A stretch of 64,000 bases of DNA from Isosphaera pallida ATCC 43644 (GTDB taxonomy: Bacteria > Planctomycetota > Planctomycetia > Isosphaerales > Isosphaeraceae). The notes beneath the pieces are model-generated. The model saw nothing but the letters and a program-made list of their open reading frames with translations, was not told the DNA's origin and made no database searches. This document shows, one piece after another, positions 20,119-29,302 of the stretch. Numbering within the stretch: the first letter of the stretch is position 1; the number at the start of each line of letters is the position of its first letter. Where the stretch lies: the NCBI RefSeq assembly GCF_000186345.1, contig NC_014962.1:3872450-3936449 (forward strand), written 5' to 3'. The position numbers were made by a program, and so were the translations under genes.

Positions 20119-20321
20119 CCCTCAGAATCCATTGAGAGGCGAAATGGTTGGTTGGAATGGGTCGCGTGCCACGCGGTCGCGCGGCGCGTGAAGCAACCAG
20201 GGGATGGGTCGATGGTGAGCTGCCGATCCGCTGAAATCAAGGAGAGCCAGGGGGAGGTGGTGGTTGGAACACCCGACCGACCCATCCGACACGCAAGAAT
20301 GAGGTGTTCTGTTAGACGGCG

Positions 20322-21719
20322 TCAAGAAGTGGCAAGTTCGGCCAGGAGGCAGGCCGAGGCGCGGATACCGCGCTCGAAGTCGGCCAGGGCGAACTTTTCG
20401 TTGGGGGAGTGGAGGTTGTCGTCGTTTTGGCCCCAACCCATCAAGAGGGTGTCCACCTTGAGGTGATCCTTGATGAGACCGACCACGGGGATCGACCCCC
20501 CCTCGCGGATCAGGACTGGCTTGATGCCGAAGGCCCGTTCAATGGCGCGCGAGGCGGCTTGAAAGCCAGGGGTTCGGGGATCCACCCGACAGGCTTTGCC
20601 GCCGGAGTGGACGAGGAGTTCCCAGACGACGCCCGGCGGGGCGAGTTCGGCCAGACGGGCGCGGAGCCGGGGGGTGATCGCCTCGGGGTCTTGATCGGGG
20701 ACCAGGCGGAAGCTGAATTTGGCCCCGGCCTCGGCGGGGATGATCGTTTTGGGGCCGGGCAGTTGATAGCCGCCGAACAAGCCGTTGATGTCGAAGGTAG
20801 GCCGGGCCCAGCGACGCTCGGTGGTGGTGTATCCGGCTTCGCCGGCCAAGCTGGGTACGCCGATCGCATCGCGGAAGGCGTTCTCGTCGAATGGCAGCTG
20901 GGCGTATTCAGCGCGTTCCCAATCCTCCAGGGGCCGCACGTCGTCGTAAAACCCGGGGATAGTGATGCGTCCCTGATCGTCGCGTAACCCGGCGAGCATT
21001 TGGACCAGGGCGTTGGCCGGGTTGGTGATTGCGCCCCCGTAGATGCCCGAGTGCAGGTCTTGACGAGGCCCGCGCACCCTCAATTCAAAGTAGGCAAGGC
21101 CCCGCAGGCCATAAGTCAACGCGGGCAGGCCGGGGGCGTATTGGCTAGTGTCGGAAATCACCGCATAGTCGCAGGCGAGCTTGGCGGTGTTCTCAGCCAC
21201 ATAACGTTCCAGGTTGGCTCCGCCCACCTCTTCCTCGCCTTCGATCAAAAACTTGACGTTGATCGGCAGCTTGCCCACCGACTTCATCCAGGCGTCCACC
21301 GCTTTGAGATGGGTGAACATTTGGCCCTTATCGTCAGTGGCTCCTCGACAATAGATATTGCCGTCGCGCAGTGTGGGCTCGAAGGGAGGGGAGAGCCACT
21401 GGTCGAGTGGGTCGGGTGGTTGAACGTCGTAATGGCCGTAGATGAGCAGCGTGGGTTGACCGGGGGCTCCGAGCCACTCGCCGTAGACCAACGGGTGTCC
21501 GGCGGTTTCGACGAGCTGAACCGCGACACCGGTTGCTTCGAGGTTGGCTCGGACGAATTCGGCGGCCCGCCTGATGTCGGGCGCATGGTTGGGCTGAGCC
21601 GACACGCTGGGAATCCGCAGGAGTTCGAACAACTCGTCCCGGTAGGTGTCCCGGTGGGCGTCGATATGGTCGAGGACCATCTCGAGCGGGTGTCCAGTCA
21701 TGGTGGCGGTGGTTTGCAT
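20322..21719 (-). CDS. M20-family zinc dipeptidase
   Basis: The 465-residue metallopeptidase of the M20 (ArgE/DapE/CNDP) family has LLIYGHYDVQPPDPLDQW with the first metal-binding His and Asp, YCRGATDDKGQM with the bridging Asp, and FLIEGEEEVGGANLE with the Glu-Glu pair. REGGSIPVVG is typical of the CNDP-like dipeptidase branch. The dimerisation domain lies between about residues 200 and 340. No signal peptide is seen, so it is cytoplasmic and probably recycles dipeptides. ATG 21719 is taken; ATG seven codons later is an alternative. Confidence 0.92.
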   Translation of the reverse strand: MQTTATMTGHPLEMVLDHIDAHRDTYRDELFELLRIPSVSAQPNHAPDIRRAAEFVRANLEATGVAVQLVETAGHPLVYGEWLGAPGQPTLLIYGHYDVQPPDPLDQWLSPPFEPTLRDGNIYCRGATDDKGQMFTHLKAVDAWMKSVGKLPINVKFLIEGEEEVGGANLERYVAENTAKLACDYAVISDTSQYAPGLPALTYGLRGLAYFELRVRGPRQDLHSGIYGGAITNPANALVQMLAGLRDDQGRITIPGFYDDVRPLEDWERAEYAQLPFDENAFRDAIGVPSLAGEAGYTTTERRWARPTFDINGLFGGYQLPGPKTIIPAEAGAKFSFRLVPDQDPEAITPRLRARLAELAPPGVVWELLVHSGGKACRVDPRTPGFQAASRAIERAFGIKPVLIREGGSIPVVGLIKDHLKVDTLLMGWGQNDDNLHSPNEKFALADFERGIRASACLLAELATS

Positions 21720-21951
21720 GAGGGGTTCAATCCCTGGTGGGGTCAGGAGGATTGGAGCGGATCAGGTGGGGGCCGACCGGGGGTGGGCCAAGTTCTCAAG
21801 CCAAGTCTAGTCGAGGGGTGGGTTAGCTTGCTAGACTCACTTCCACGGGAGCGACGGCTCCGGGTGCGTGGTTCTTTGGAAGAGGGTCGCCGGGATTTGA
21901 TCTCCTCCGTTGGGGGAACCGAGCCGAAATAGACCGAGCGAGCAAGCGACG

Positions 21952-23055
21952 ATGGCTGGCGGGTATGGCTTGATGGAGCCTCGAATTTGGGTCTTTGGTC
22001 CGGCCTACTTGGATCGGGCCGCGTTCGTGGATCGTCCCTTGTTGGAGTCCGGTCTTCTGGATCGCTCGGCCAACGGCGCGTGGACCAACGAGGTCGAGCC
22101 GGAACGCTTGATCCTGGAACCCAGCGACGGCGCGTTGGTGATTGAGTTGCCTGCCGACTGGCCCGGCCCCTTCGGCACGGTTCGTCTGGACGACGCGCTG
22201 GGGTTGAACGGCAAAACCCGCGTGGTCAAGGCCCAATCGTGGCGAGACGACCTGGGTGGCATGGGGGCCGGACTCGCCCGCGCGTTGGGCGGGCGTCTGG
22301 TCTGCGCTTTGGGGAGTGAACGCGATCCGGTCAGTCGTCGGGTGTTGGAACTGTTGACAACCCATCACATCGAGGCTGACCCTATCCGGGTCGAGGACCG
22401 TACCGCCGATTGGTCGCTGGTCATTTCCAGCGGTCGGCACGGCGACAAGCTGGCGGTGGGGTTCCGGGGGTGCCACACCGCGGTTGAAACCTGGGGCGAG
22501 CGGGCCAACGTCGAGGCCGACGTGGTGGTGGCCGCCTCGCTGACCAACGGGTTGGCTTCCGAAGCGCTCAATGTCGCTAACGCCGGTCTGCGGGTCTTTG
22601 CCCCAGCCCGTCGCAACGTGTTGGATCGCGACCCGACGATTCCCGAGTTCGCCCGTTCGATCGACGTGTTATGCTGCAACATCGGTGAATGGAGTCTGAT
22701 CCCCGAATCCGACCGGCGGATCCTGCTCAAACTGGTGCCTTTGGTGTCGGTGACCTCCGGCCCCCAGGGGGCGCATCTCTACCCGGCGGGTCAAGAGCCG
22801 TTATTCGTACCGCTGTTCCCGCGGAGCCACGAGCCTCTGGACACCAACCACGCCGGGGAAACCTACGCGGCAACCCTCGTGTTGGGGTTGCTCAAGGAAG
22901 GTTGGCATCCTCGACAAGGCCCAACCGACCGCGCCATGTTGGAGCGGGTCGCCCGTCGCGCCTCGGCGGCCGCCGCCCTGGTGCTGGATTTGACGATGTT
23001 CGCCTTCCCAACCAGCGAGATGATCGACGAGGCGTTGGCGCGAGGGATCGTCTAA
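21952..23055 (+). CDS. PfkB-like sugar/nucleoside kinase with variant active site
   Basis: The protein of about 367 residues has the ribokinase/PfkB layout: WVFGPAYLDRAAFVD at the start, GGMGAGLARALGGRLVCALGSERD, and a C-terminal DTNHAGETYAATLVLGLL. That last motif corresponds to the usual D-T-x-G-A-G-D site. Here one Gly of the anion hole is His, and the catalytic-base Asp is Glu. The fold is clear, but activity and substrate are uncertain. The first 60 residues include an unusual insertion (FVDRPLLESGLLDRSANG and onward). ATG 21952 or 21973 may be the start. The next gene begins four bases after the stop, so the two are co-transcribed. Confidence 0.75.
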   Translation: MAGGYGLMEPRIWVFGPAYLDRAAFVDRPLLESGLLDRSANGAWTNEVEPERLILEPSDGALVIELPADWPGPFGTVRLDDALGLNGKTRVVKAQSWRDDLGGMGAGLARALGGRLVCALGSERDPVSRRVLELLTTHHIEADPIRVEDRTADWSLVISSGRHGDKLAVGFRGCHTAVETWGERANVEADVVVAASLTNGLASEALNVANAGLRVFAPARRNVLDRDPTIPEFARSIDVLCCNIGEWSLIPESDRRILLKLVPLVSVTSGPQGAHLYPAGQEPLFVPLFPRSHEPLDTNHAGETYAATLVLGLLKEGWHPRQGPTDRAMLERVARRASAAAALVLDLTMFAFPTSEMIDEALARGIV

Positions 23056-23059
23056 AGCC

Positions 23060-24337
23060 ATGCCCACCTGGATCGACTGGTTGCGCGATCCCCGCACGGG
23101 CGTGTTAATCGTCCTTGGAGTCATCGCCGTCGTCGGCACCGCCCGCAAGCTGCTTCAGGGCCGCCGCGCCCGGGCGATGGCGAACCGTCTGGCGGCGGAT
23201 CAGGCCGAACCCGCGGACATCGCCGAATCCTGGCGTCACGGCCGCGAGGTGTTGATCGAACTGTTCCGCCTCCTCACCGAGGCCCAAGGCGAACGGTTCG
23301 AGGCCGCCGGTCGCGCCCTCGCGCGACTCTGGGCAGGCGACCAACTGGTGGCCCAGGAAGAGCAGGCGGTGGTCCGTCGAGGTTGGCGAGTGGCGTGGGA
23401 AGCCCGACGGGTTTATCCCCGCGATCTGACCGGTCCCTTGATGGTGACCATTCGACATGGTTTATCCTTCCTGGGTCCCGCCGGCCAAACGGGACCCCGC
23501 CACCGTCCCCAGTCTTCGGAACCGCCAATTGTCCGTCAGGATCAACTCGAGTGGTCCTTTCAAGTGGCGGGATCGCGTCGGGCCGGTTTGGAAGTTTGGT
23601 CGCCCTGGAAACCAGGTCCACCCGAGCCGATCGTGGTACCGATCGACCCGGCCGACTTCCCCGAACGGGGTCCCCATCGCTTGATCCTCAAAGTCCGCGT
23701 TCGCGCCCTGGCCACGCGGGCACCCAGAGAGACTGCGACTCTCAACCCCCGCGACGATGAGACCGGCGTCGTCTGGTCGATCGAATTGCCTCACCTGGCT
23801 CATCCTTTGGAGTTCGATCCCAGCTTGCGGGTCGAATCGATTCTGGCTCCCGCCGACGCCGACCGCGCCGAGGCGATCGCCCGGGTCTTGCGGTTTGACG
23901 CCGCGGAACCTCGTCGCTGGACCGAATCAGACGTCGCCGACGAACCACGGTTCTGGCCGATCTCCACGGCGTGGGCGTTGCGCGATCCGCCCCGCTTGCG
24001 GGTCGTGGGGCCGGTTCCGCGCGACCTAGCCCACCGGGTCGCGTTAGAGTTCGACCTCCCCGACGCCCCGGCGATTCCGCTGGGTCGTTTGATCGCGCTC
24101 AACGACGCCGATCCCCCCCCTACCCCCGAGTCGCCTACACCGATGGAACACGAGGAACATTTCGAGAGCGAACCGCCAACCGATCGCGTCTTGCCAATCG
24201 AGCGCGCCGGGCCGTTGCGAGTCCGCGCCGTGCTGACACCCGACCCACAACGCGCTTGGTCGGTGCCCGGCGTTCGCTCGCTGTGGCCCGAGACGATCCG
24301 CACTCCGTGGGTCGAGGTCGAGGTGGTGCGGCGTTGA
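23060..24337 (+). CDS. Membrane-anchored protein of unknown function
   Basis: The 425-residue protein has one N-terminal membrane segment (TGVLIVLGVIAVVGTARKLL, about residues 13-32). The rest is a soluble part rich in Arg, Pro and charged residues. I do not recognise a family. Residues about 35-110 look helical, 120-310 look beta-rich, and 340-375 are Pro/Glu-rich and probably disordered. It starts four bases after the PfkB-like kinase, so a shared transcript is likely. It converges on priA. Confidence 0.6.
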   Translation: MPTWIDWLRDPRTGVLIVLGVIAVVGTARKLLQGRRARAMANRLAADQAEPADIAESWRHGREVLIELFRLLTEAQGERFEAAGRALARLWAGDQLVAQEEQAVVRRGWRVAWEARRVYPRDLTGPLMVTIRHGLSFLGPAGQTGPRHRPQSSEPPIVRQDQLEWSFQVAGSRRAGLEVWSPWKPGPPEPIVVPIDPADFPERGPHRLILKVRVRALATRAPRETATLNPRDDETGVVWSIELPHLAHPLEFDPSLRVESILAPADADRAEAIARVLRFDAAEPRRWTESDVADEPRFWPISTAWALRDPPRLRVVGPVPRDLAHRVALEFDLPDAPAIPLGRLIALNDADPPPTPESPTPMEHEEHFESEPPTDRVLPIERAGPLRVRAVLTPDPQRAWSVPGVRSLWPETIRTPWVEVEVVRR

Positions 24338-24440
24338 TGACTTGAAAGTGGTCCTTGCCAACGGAGCTTGGAGTTGTCGTTTAGGCCCAAAAAAGGGCGA
24401 GGAGTACAGACCCAACCCCGACCGACTCGCCGTGAACCAA

Positions 24441-24458
24441 GCCCAAATCGTCTTGGGC
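24441..24458. terminator. Short hairpin between convergent genes
   Basis: GCCCAA (24441-24446) pairs with TTGGGC (24453-24458) around a six-base loop, between the stops of the unknown membrane protein gene (24337) and priA (24517). It is short and lacks a T run, so it is only a candidate terminator. Confidence 0.35.
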
Positions 24459-24516
24459 ATGGTCAAACCAGCTCATCGCTCGCTCCCCAGCCCGCACCCA
24501 TTTACAGCTTACAACA

Positions 24517-27084
24517 TTATAACATGGAGACCGGATCGACATCAATCGCCAGTTCGACACCGGAAGGGGGGGTAATTTCACCAACGACCCAACGCAGCGC
24601 CTCATGCAGAGGCTTGGCGGTGTCGGCGCGGAGTTGCGCATGATAACGGTACAGATCCCGAATTTTAGCCACCGGTGCGGGGGCCGGTCCCATCGAAGCG
24701 ACCCCCGGCACCGCGCGGCGGCGAATCGCCTCTAACACCTGTTCCAAAAACCCCCTCACCACCTGTTCCTCAGGACCCCTGGCCACCAAGCGGACAATCC
24801 GCCCGTAGGGCGGATAGCCTCGGATCGACCGTTCGGGCAACTCCTGCTCGACAAAGTGAACATAATCATGCATCGACGCATGAACGATCGCCGGATCATC
24901 GGGCGAGTAGGTTTGCACTAACACCCGGCCCTCGCGTTGGCCCCGGCCGGTGCGACCAGCCACTTGCGCCACCAATTGGAAGGTTCGTTCGCGAGCGCGG
25001 AAGTCGGGCAGGTGCAACGCGGTGTCGGCGTTGATGACCCCCACTAACGTCACGTTGGGGAAGTCCAAACCCTTGGCGATCATTTGAGTGCCTAGGAGGA
25101 TGTCGATTTTTCCTTCTTTGAACGAGTTCAACACCTGCTCATAGGAAGCGCTGGACCGCATGGTGTCAGAGTCCATCCGCCGCACGACGCGGTCGCCGAA
25201 CTCGGCTTTGACCTCGCGCTCGAGCCGTTCGGTACCGATACCCATGTAGCTGAGTCGTCCGCCTTGGCACTCGGGACAAATTGGCGGCGGATCGCGTTCA
25301 GCGTCGCAGGTGTGGCAAACCACCTTGCCGCGCGTCTTATGGTGAGTGAGCGCCACGTCGCATGAGTCGCACTTGAGAACGAACCCGCAACGCGGACAGT
25401 GGATATATGTATGAAAACCTCTCCGATTTAGAAGCAAGATGACCTGGCCGTCGTCGTTCAGGGCGCGGCGCATGGCGTCGCGGAGCGGTGCGCTTAGGCC
25501 GCCGGGGGCGCGGCCCGGCTCGGGCTTCTCGTGCCTCATGTCGATGATCGTCACTGGAGGCAGAGGGCGGGATTCGACGCGGTTGGACATTTCGAGATAG
25601 GTATACCGGCCGAGTTGGGCGTTGCGCCAGGATTCCAACGACGGAGTCGCCGAACCCAAAATGACCGGCACGCCTTCCAGCTGACCGCGTTTCACCGCCA
25701 CGTCGCGGGCGTGGTACCGCGGGACGGTTTCCTGCTTGAAGGTGGTTTCGTGTTCCTCGTCGATGACGATGAGTCCGAGTTTGCGGGTGGGGGCGAAGAT
25801 AGCCGACCGCGCGCCGACCACCACTTGAATCGCACCGGAGGCGATGTCGCGCCAGTGGCGGTGGCGTTCAGCATCGCCTAAGTGGGAGTGAAGCACCGCC
25901 ACTCTGTCGAAGCGACGACGGAACCGGCGGATGGTTTGGGGGGTGAGACTGATTTCGGGCACCAGCACGATCGCTTCGCGGCCCCGAGCCACGACTCGTT
26001 CGATGGCGCTGAGGTACACCTCGGTTTTACCGCTGCCGGTGACGCCGTGGAGCAAGAAGGTGGCGAAGCCGCCCGACTCCAGACGAGGAGCCATCGCTTC
26101 CAGGGTGGCGGTTTGTTCAGGGGTCAGGAGTGGTCGGGAGACCGGGTTGGCGGGGGGATCTGGGGAAGGTGGCGGAACGACCACCTTATCGCCCTCAGAG
26201 GATGGTCCAAGCGTGTCGCCGCGACGCATGACCACCGCGAGATATCCCGACTTCTTTAAAGCGGCGATCGCCGAGGCTCCGCACTCGGCCAAACGGCAGA
26301 GATCGACCAGCGACAGCGGCTCGTTGGATCCAGCCAGGGTCAGCAAGGCGGCCGCCTGCTTGGGCGTCACCTTGAGGAGCGGATCCTCCGAAGTGGTCTG
26401 ATGAGAAGAAGACGTGTCGATGATAGATGTAGAGGGTCCCGAGCCGCGACGACGGGGCCGGTGCGTCGGGGGCGGTTGGTCGTTGGCCAACGCCTCGCGG
26501 ACTTGAAGACGTTCTGCCAGGGCGCGTCCGGTTTCGGTCAACGTCAACAGCGAACGGAGGCGTGTGCCCGCCTGTTTCTTGACGCCCGCGGGCACCACCG
26601 CGTCAAGCGCCTGACCCCAGGAACACAGGTAATAGCCCGCCATCCAGCGGGTCAAATCCAACATGGTGGTGTCGATCAACGGCACATCATCGACAAGCTC
26701 GATGATTTCTTTGAGCCGGCGGGCGTCGAGATGGGTTTCCTCGGCGGTTGAGACCACATAGCCGATCGCGGCAGCATTGCCGCGGCCCAGGGGGGCCTTG
26801 ACTCGATGACCAGGCTGGAGCCGTCCCCTCAGCCGTGTCGGCACTCGGTAGGTAAACACGGTGTCAAGCGGCCGGTTGAAAACCACGCCCGCGAATGCCG
26901 GCCCTTCAACCTCGCTCGGCTCCTCGTGGTCCTCCTTGCGGCCTACCGTTGGATCCTTCACGTGGCGGGAGTCGGACACGGGGGTGGGTCGGCGGGGTGG
27001 ACAACCAGCGCGGCGGTGGGAAGATGTTCTTGACCCGCGCCATCCCGGGAACAAGCCGCCCAAGTCGCCGCCTTCTACCCCCAT
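24517..27084 (-). CDS. priA: Primosomal replication restart helicase PriA
   Basis: About 855 residues from ATG 27084, which follows GAAGGGAC; an open frame reaches 27144. PriA restarts stalled forks. Visible features are the N-terminal 3'-DNA-binding domain (AGVVFNRPLDTVFTYRVP), Walker A in LLHGVTGSGKTEVYL, the DEEH box in LIVIDEEHETTFKQ, and the zinc-binding insertion with paired cysteines (CPRCGFVLKCDSC, CHTCDAERD, CPECQGGRL). GTQMIAKGLDFPNVTLVG belongs to the helicase C-terminal motifs. The first 60 residues are not homologous-looking, so a GTG start nearer the conserved domain is possible. A Ser/Thr/Pro-rich insertion lies in the winged-helix region at about 215-265. Confidence 0.95.
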   Translation of the reverse strand: MGVEGGDLGGLFPGWRGSRTSSHRRAGCPPRRPTPVSDSRHVKDPTVGRKEDHEEPSEVEGPAFAGVVFNRPLDTVFTYRVPTRLRGRLQPGHRVKAPLGRGNAAAIGYVVSTAEETHLDARRLKEIIELVDDVPLIDTTMLDLTRWMAGYYLCSWGQALDAVVPAGVKKQAGTRLRSLLTLTETGRALAERLQVREALANDQPPPTHRPRRRGSGPSTSIIDTSSSHQTTSEDPLLKVTPKQAAALLTLAGSNEPLSLVDLCRLAECGASAIAALKKSGYLAVVMRRGDTLGPSSEGDKVVVPPPSPDPPANPVSRPLLTPEQTATLEAMAPRLESGGFATFLLHGVTGSGKTEVYLSAIERVVARGREAIVLVPEISLTPQTIRRFRRRFDRVAVLHSHLGDAERHRHWRDIASGAIQVVVGARSAIFAPTRKLGLIVIDEEHETTFKQETVPRYHARDVAVKRGQLEGVPVILGSATPSLESWRNAQLGRYTYLEMSNRVESRPLPPVTIIDMRHEKPEPGRAPGGLSAPLRDAMRRALNDDGQVILLLNRRGFHTYIHCPRCGFVLKCDSCDVALTHHKTRGKVVCHTCDAERDPPPICPECQGGRLSYMGIGTERLEREVKAEFGDRVVRRMDSDTMRSSASYEQVLNSFKEGKIDILLGTQMIAKGLDFPNVTLVGVINADTALHLPDFRARERTFQLVAQVAGRTGRGQREGRVLVQTYSPDDPAIVHASMHDYVHFVEQELPERSIRGYPPYGRIVRLVARGPEEQVVRGFLEQVLEAIRRRAVPGVASMGPAPAPVAKIRDLYRYHAQLRADTAKPLHEALRWVVGEITPPSGVELAIDVDPVSML

Positions 27085-27144
27085 GTTTGTCGTCCCTTCT
27101 CGGTCGCGTCGCGTGCGTTGCCTTGCCTGACCTCGATCGGCCAT

Positions 27145-27376
27145 CCGGGCGCGCTTTGGTCTCCTTCGGAATCATCCTCCCAACAGCATCGGCTCGGGTC
27201 TGACTCCGCGTTCAGTATTTGATCCAGTTCGTTGGCATTCGTCCACTGGGTGGGGGAATTTGGTACGATTTGATCATCCTACGGGGTGAGAAGGGTCAAA
27301 CCGAATCGGCGCGACTTCGGGCCGGACTCGCCGACGGGGTTGGCGGAACTGGTGGAAAGAAGGGAGGGAGCGGGTG
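27145..27376. promoter_or_regulatory. Divergent promoter region, priA and nadD
   Basis: These 232 bases separate divergent priA and nadD and must carry both promoters. The least GC-rich part is about 27205-27285. I cannot assign boxes with confidence. GGGAGGGAG at about 27362-27370 is the nadD ribosome binding site. Confidence 0.35.
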
Positions 27377-28036
27377 ATGAGACTGGGGGTCTTCGGCGGC
27401 ACCTTCGACCCGATTCACTTGGGCCATTTGATCCTGGCTGAAATGGCCCGAGTGGAATGCGCGCTGGATCGGGTCTGGTTCGTTCCGGCGGGTGAACCGC
27501 CTCACAAGCTTGGCGAAGCGACGGCGACAGGACGGGATCGGGCCGACATGGTTCGTCTGGCGATCGCCGGTCACGAGCAGTTTGAGTTATGCGACCTGGA
27601 CCTCAAACGACCCGGCCCCCACTTCACGGTCGATCTGCTTGACCTGATTCGGGAACGGCAACCACAAGCCGACCTGTTCTTTCTGGTCGGGGCCGATAGC
27701 CTTTTGGAACTGCCCACCTGGCGACAGCCAGAGAAGCTGGTGCGTCAGGCGCAGTTGATCGTGGTGAATCGTCCAGGGCTGGATCTCAACCCCTGGGAGT
27801 CGCCCGCGGTGCGGCAACTATTCGCCGACGCCGGAGTCGCTCAACCACTCTCGGTGACGATTCCACCGATTGGCCTGGCGTCGCGCGACTTGCGGGCCGA
27901 CTTGGCGCGGGGCAAAAGCATACGCTACCGCGTTCCCCGCGCCGTGGAGATGTTGATTCAAGAACGACGGCTTTATCAACCATCGGTTCCCGGCGCGGCT
28001 CCGCTTCCCGAGGCACCCGGCGACTTGGAGGATTGA
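27377..28036 (+). CDS. nadD: Nicotinate-nucleotide adenylyltransferase
   Basis: The 219-residue enzyme adenylates nicotinate mononucleotide to deamido-NAD in the cytoplasm. RLGVFGGTFDPIHLGHLILA is the nucleotidyltransferase HxGH motif. FLVGADSLLELPTWRQPEKL and the C-terminal IGLASRDLRADLARGKSIRY complete the NadD signature. ATG 27377 follows a good GGGAGGGAG ribosome binding site; GTG 27374 is an alternative. A Pro-rich tail follows the core. It complements nadA at 59-60 kb, but the two are not linked. Confidence 0.95.
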   Translation: MRLGVFGGTFDPIHLGHLILAEMARVECALDRVWFVPAGEPPHKLGEATATGRDRADMVRLAIAGHEQFELCDLDLKRPGPHFTVDLLDLIRERQPQADLFFLVGADSLLELPTWRQPEKLVRQAQLIVVNRPGLDLNPWESPAVRQLFADAGVAQPLSVTIPPIGLASRDLRADLARGKSIRYRVPRAVEMLIQERRLYQPSVPGAAPLPEAPGDLED

Positions 28037-28291
28037 CCCGGTGCGGGTGCCGGGCATGGCTCGGGTGTGACCTTGTATGAAGAAGTGTCGTTGTACTGGG
28101 AGGGTGAGGTTCGGTGGCGGCCCGGCGAGCGTGCCGGTTTGCGGGCTTGAGGTAGGTCCTTCGCGTTCCTTGGTCAACCAACCAGGAGTGGAAAAAAGCT
28201 CTCTTCCAATCGCAACCGCAACCGCTCATTCTTCCCACACGATTTGGGTTTTGGTTTGGAACCGCGATGGACGATCCCGTGCGCCAGGAGA

Positions 28292-28804
28292 TCACGACTC
28301 CCTGTTGGCGACTTGGTTGAGAAGGGTTCGTTCATGGTCGAGCAATCGGGCTTTGCGATCGAGTCCGCCCGAGTAACCCACCAAGGCTCCATTCGATCCG
28401 ACGACGCGATGACAGGGTAACACCAGAACGAGCGGGTTGCGGCGATTGGCCGCACCCACCGCGCGACAGGCCCCTGGCCGACCAATCCGCGCGGCGAGTT
28501 CAGCGTAAGAGAGGATCGAGCCATACGGGATTGTGACCAACGCCCTCCAGACCAGCCGTTGGAACTCGGTTCCGACCGGATGGAGAGGTAAGGTGAACTC
28601 ACGAAGTTCGCCAGCGAAGTAGGCCGTCAGCTGCGCTTCGGTCCGGTCCAATAAGCGACGGGCCGGTTGGGGCGGGTCGCTCGGTTCGGGACAGGGTTCC
28701 TCCCCGAAAGCGACCCGCACCAGGGCGGATCCGGCGGGATTCACGTGAAGGCGCAGGAGTCCCAACGGACTGGAGAAGTCTCGAATCCAACCCGCCCACG
28801 TCAT
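28292..28804 (-). CDS. ogt: Methylated-DNA--protein-cysteine methyltransferase
   Basis: From ATG 28804 the protein has 170 residues, the normal length for Ogt; an open frame extends to 28894. It repairs O6-alkylguanine by moving the alkyl group to its own cysteine. LVLVLPCHRVVGSNGALVGY has the PCHRV acceptor site, and PYGSILSYAELAARIGRPGA with CRAVGAANRRNP is the DNA-binding helix-turn-helix and Arg-finger region. The N-terminal 75 residues are the variable ribonuclease-like domain. It is a single gene diverging from sdaA. Confidence 0.93.
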   Translation of the reverse strand: MTWAGWIRDFSSPLGLLRLHVNPAGSALVRVAFGEEPCPEPSDPPQPARRLLDRTEAQLTAYFAGELREFTLPLHPVGTEFQRLVWRALVTIPYGSILSYAELAARIGRPGACRAVGAANRRNPLVLVLPCHRVVGSNGALVGYSGGLDRKARLLDHERTLLNQVANRES

Positions 28805-29302
28805 GGCTCGCCGAGTCCGCGTCAAGCAGGAACGGGCGGGGTGGTCGCCGGAGTCGTTGGCGACTAGAATATGATTGAGTCTATTCATTCTCATTAACTC
28901 GGATTAGTTGTGTGTGGGAGAGGGGTAAAAGAACTCCAAGTCCACTTCATGTTGGGTGGAAGGTTGGGGAAACCTGAACGAACCTGAAGTTGACGAATGG
29001 CGGCGTGTAAATGAAATCGCTGGTCGCAGGCAGTTGTTGATGGGAAACTCAAGCCGCGCGATGTAATCTTGGAGTTGCAACGTCGGGTTCCGACGCCAAC
29101 AGACGCGCTGTGAGCGTGGAATTGAGACCGGCCTCCCATGATGCCAAGGTGGTTTGTTGGCTTCGCCTGAGGTGGGCGGTTTGAACACCTCGGGCGGTCA
29201 CGGTCAAACCGAAGTGAACCGATCGGCAAAACAGGGTCGCGGGCGCAGGTCTGGCGCGACGAGACCGGAGGGAAGGGTTGAAACCAGAACGGGAGTGGTT
29301 CC
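28805..29302. promoter_or_regulatory. Divergent region ogt/sdaA with inverted repeat
   Basis: No gene is supported in this 498-base region. An 8-bp inverted repeat, CGGTTTGA (29177-29184) and TCAAACCG (29204-29211), lies about 92 bases upstream of sdaA and could be a leader hairpin or operator. A loose TTGATG/TGTAAT pair near 29037-29067 has a 19-base spacer. AT-rich sequence at 28865-28915 probably serves ogt. Confidence 0.35.
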
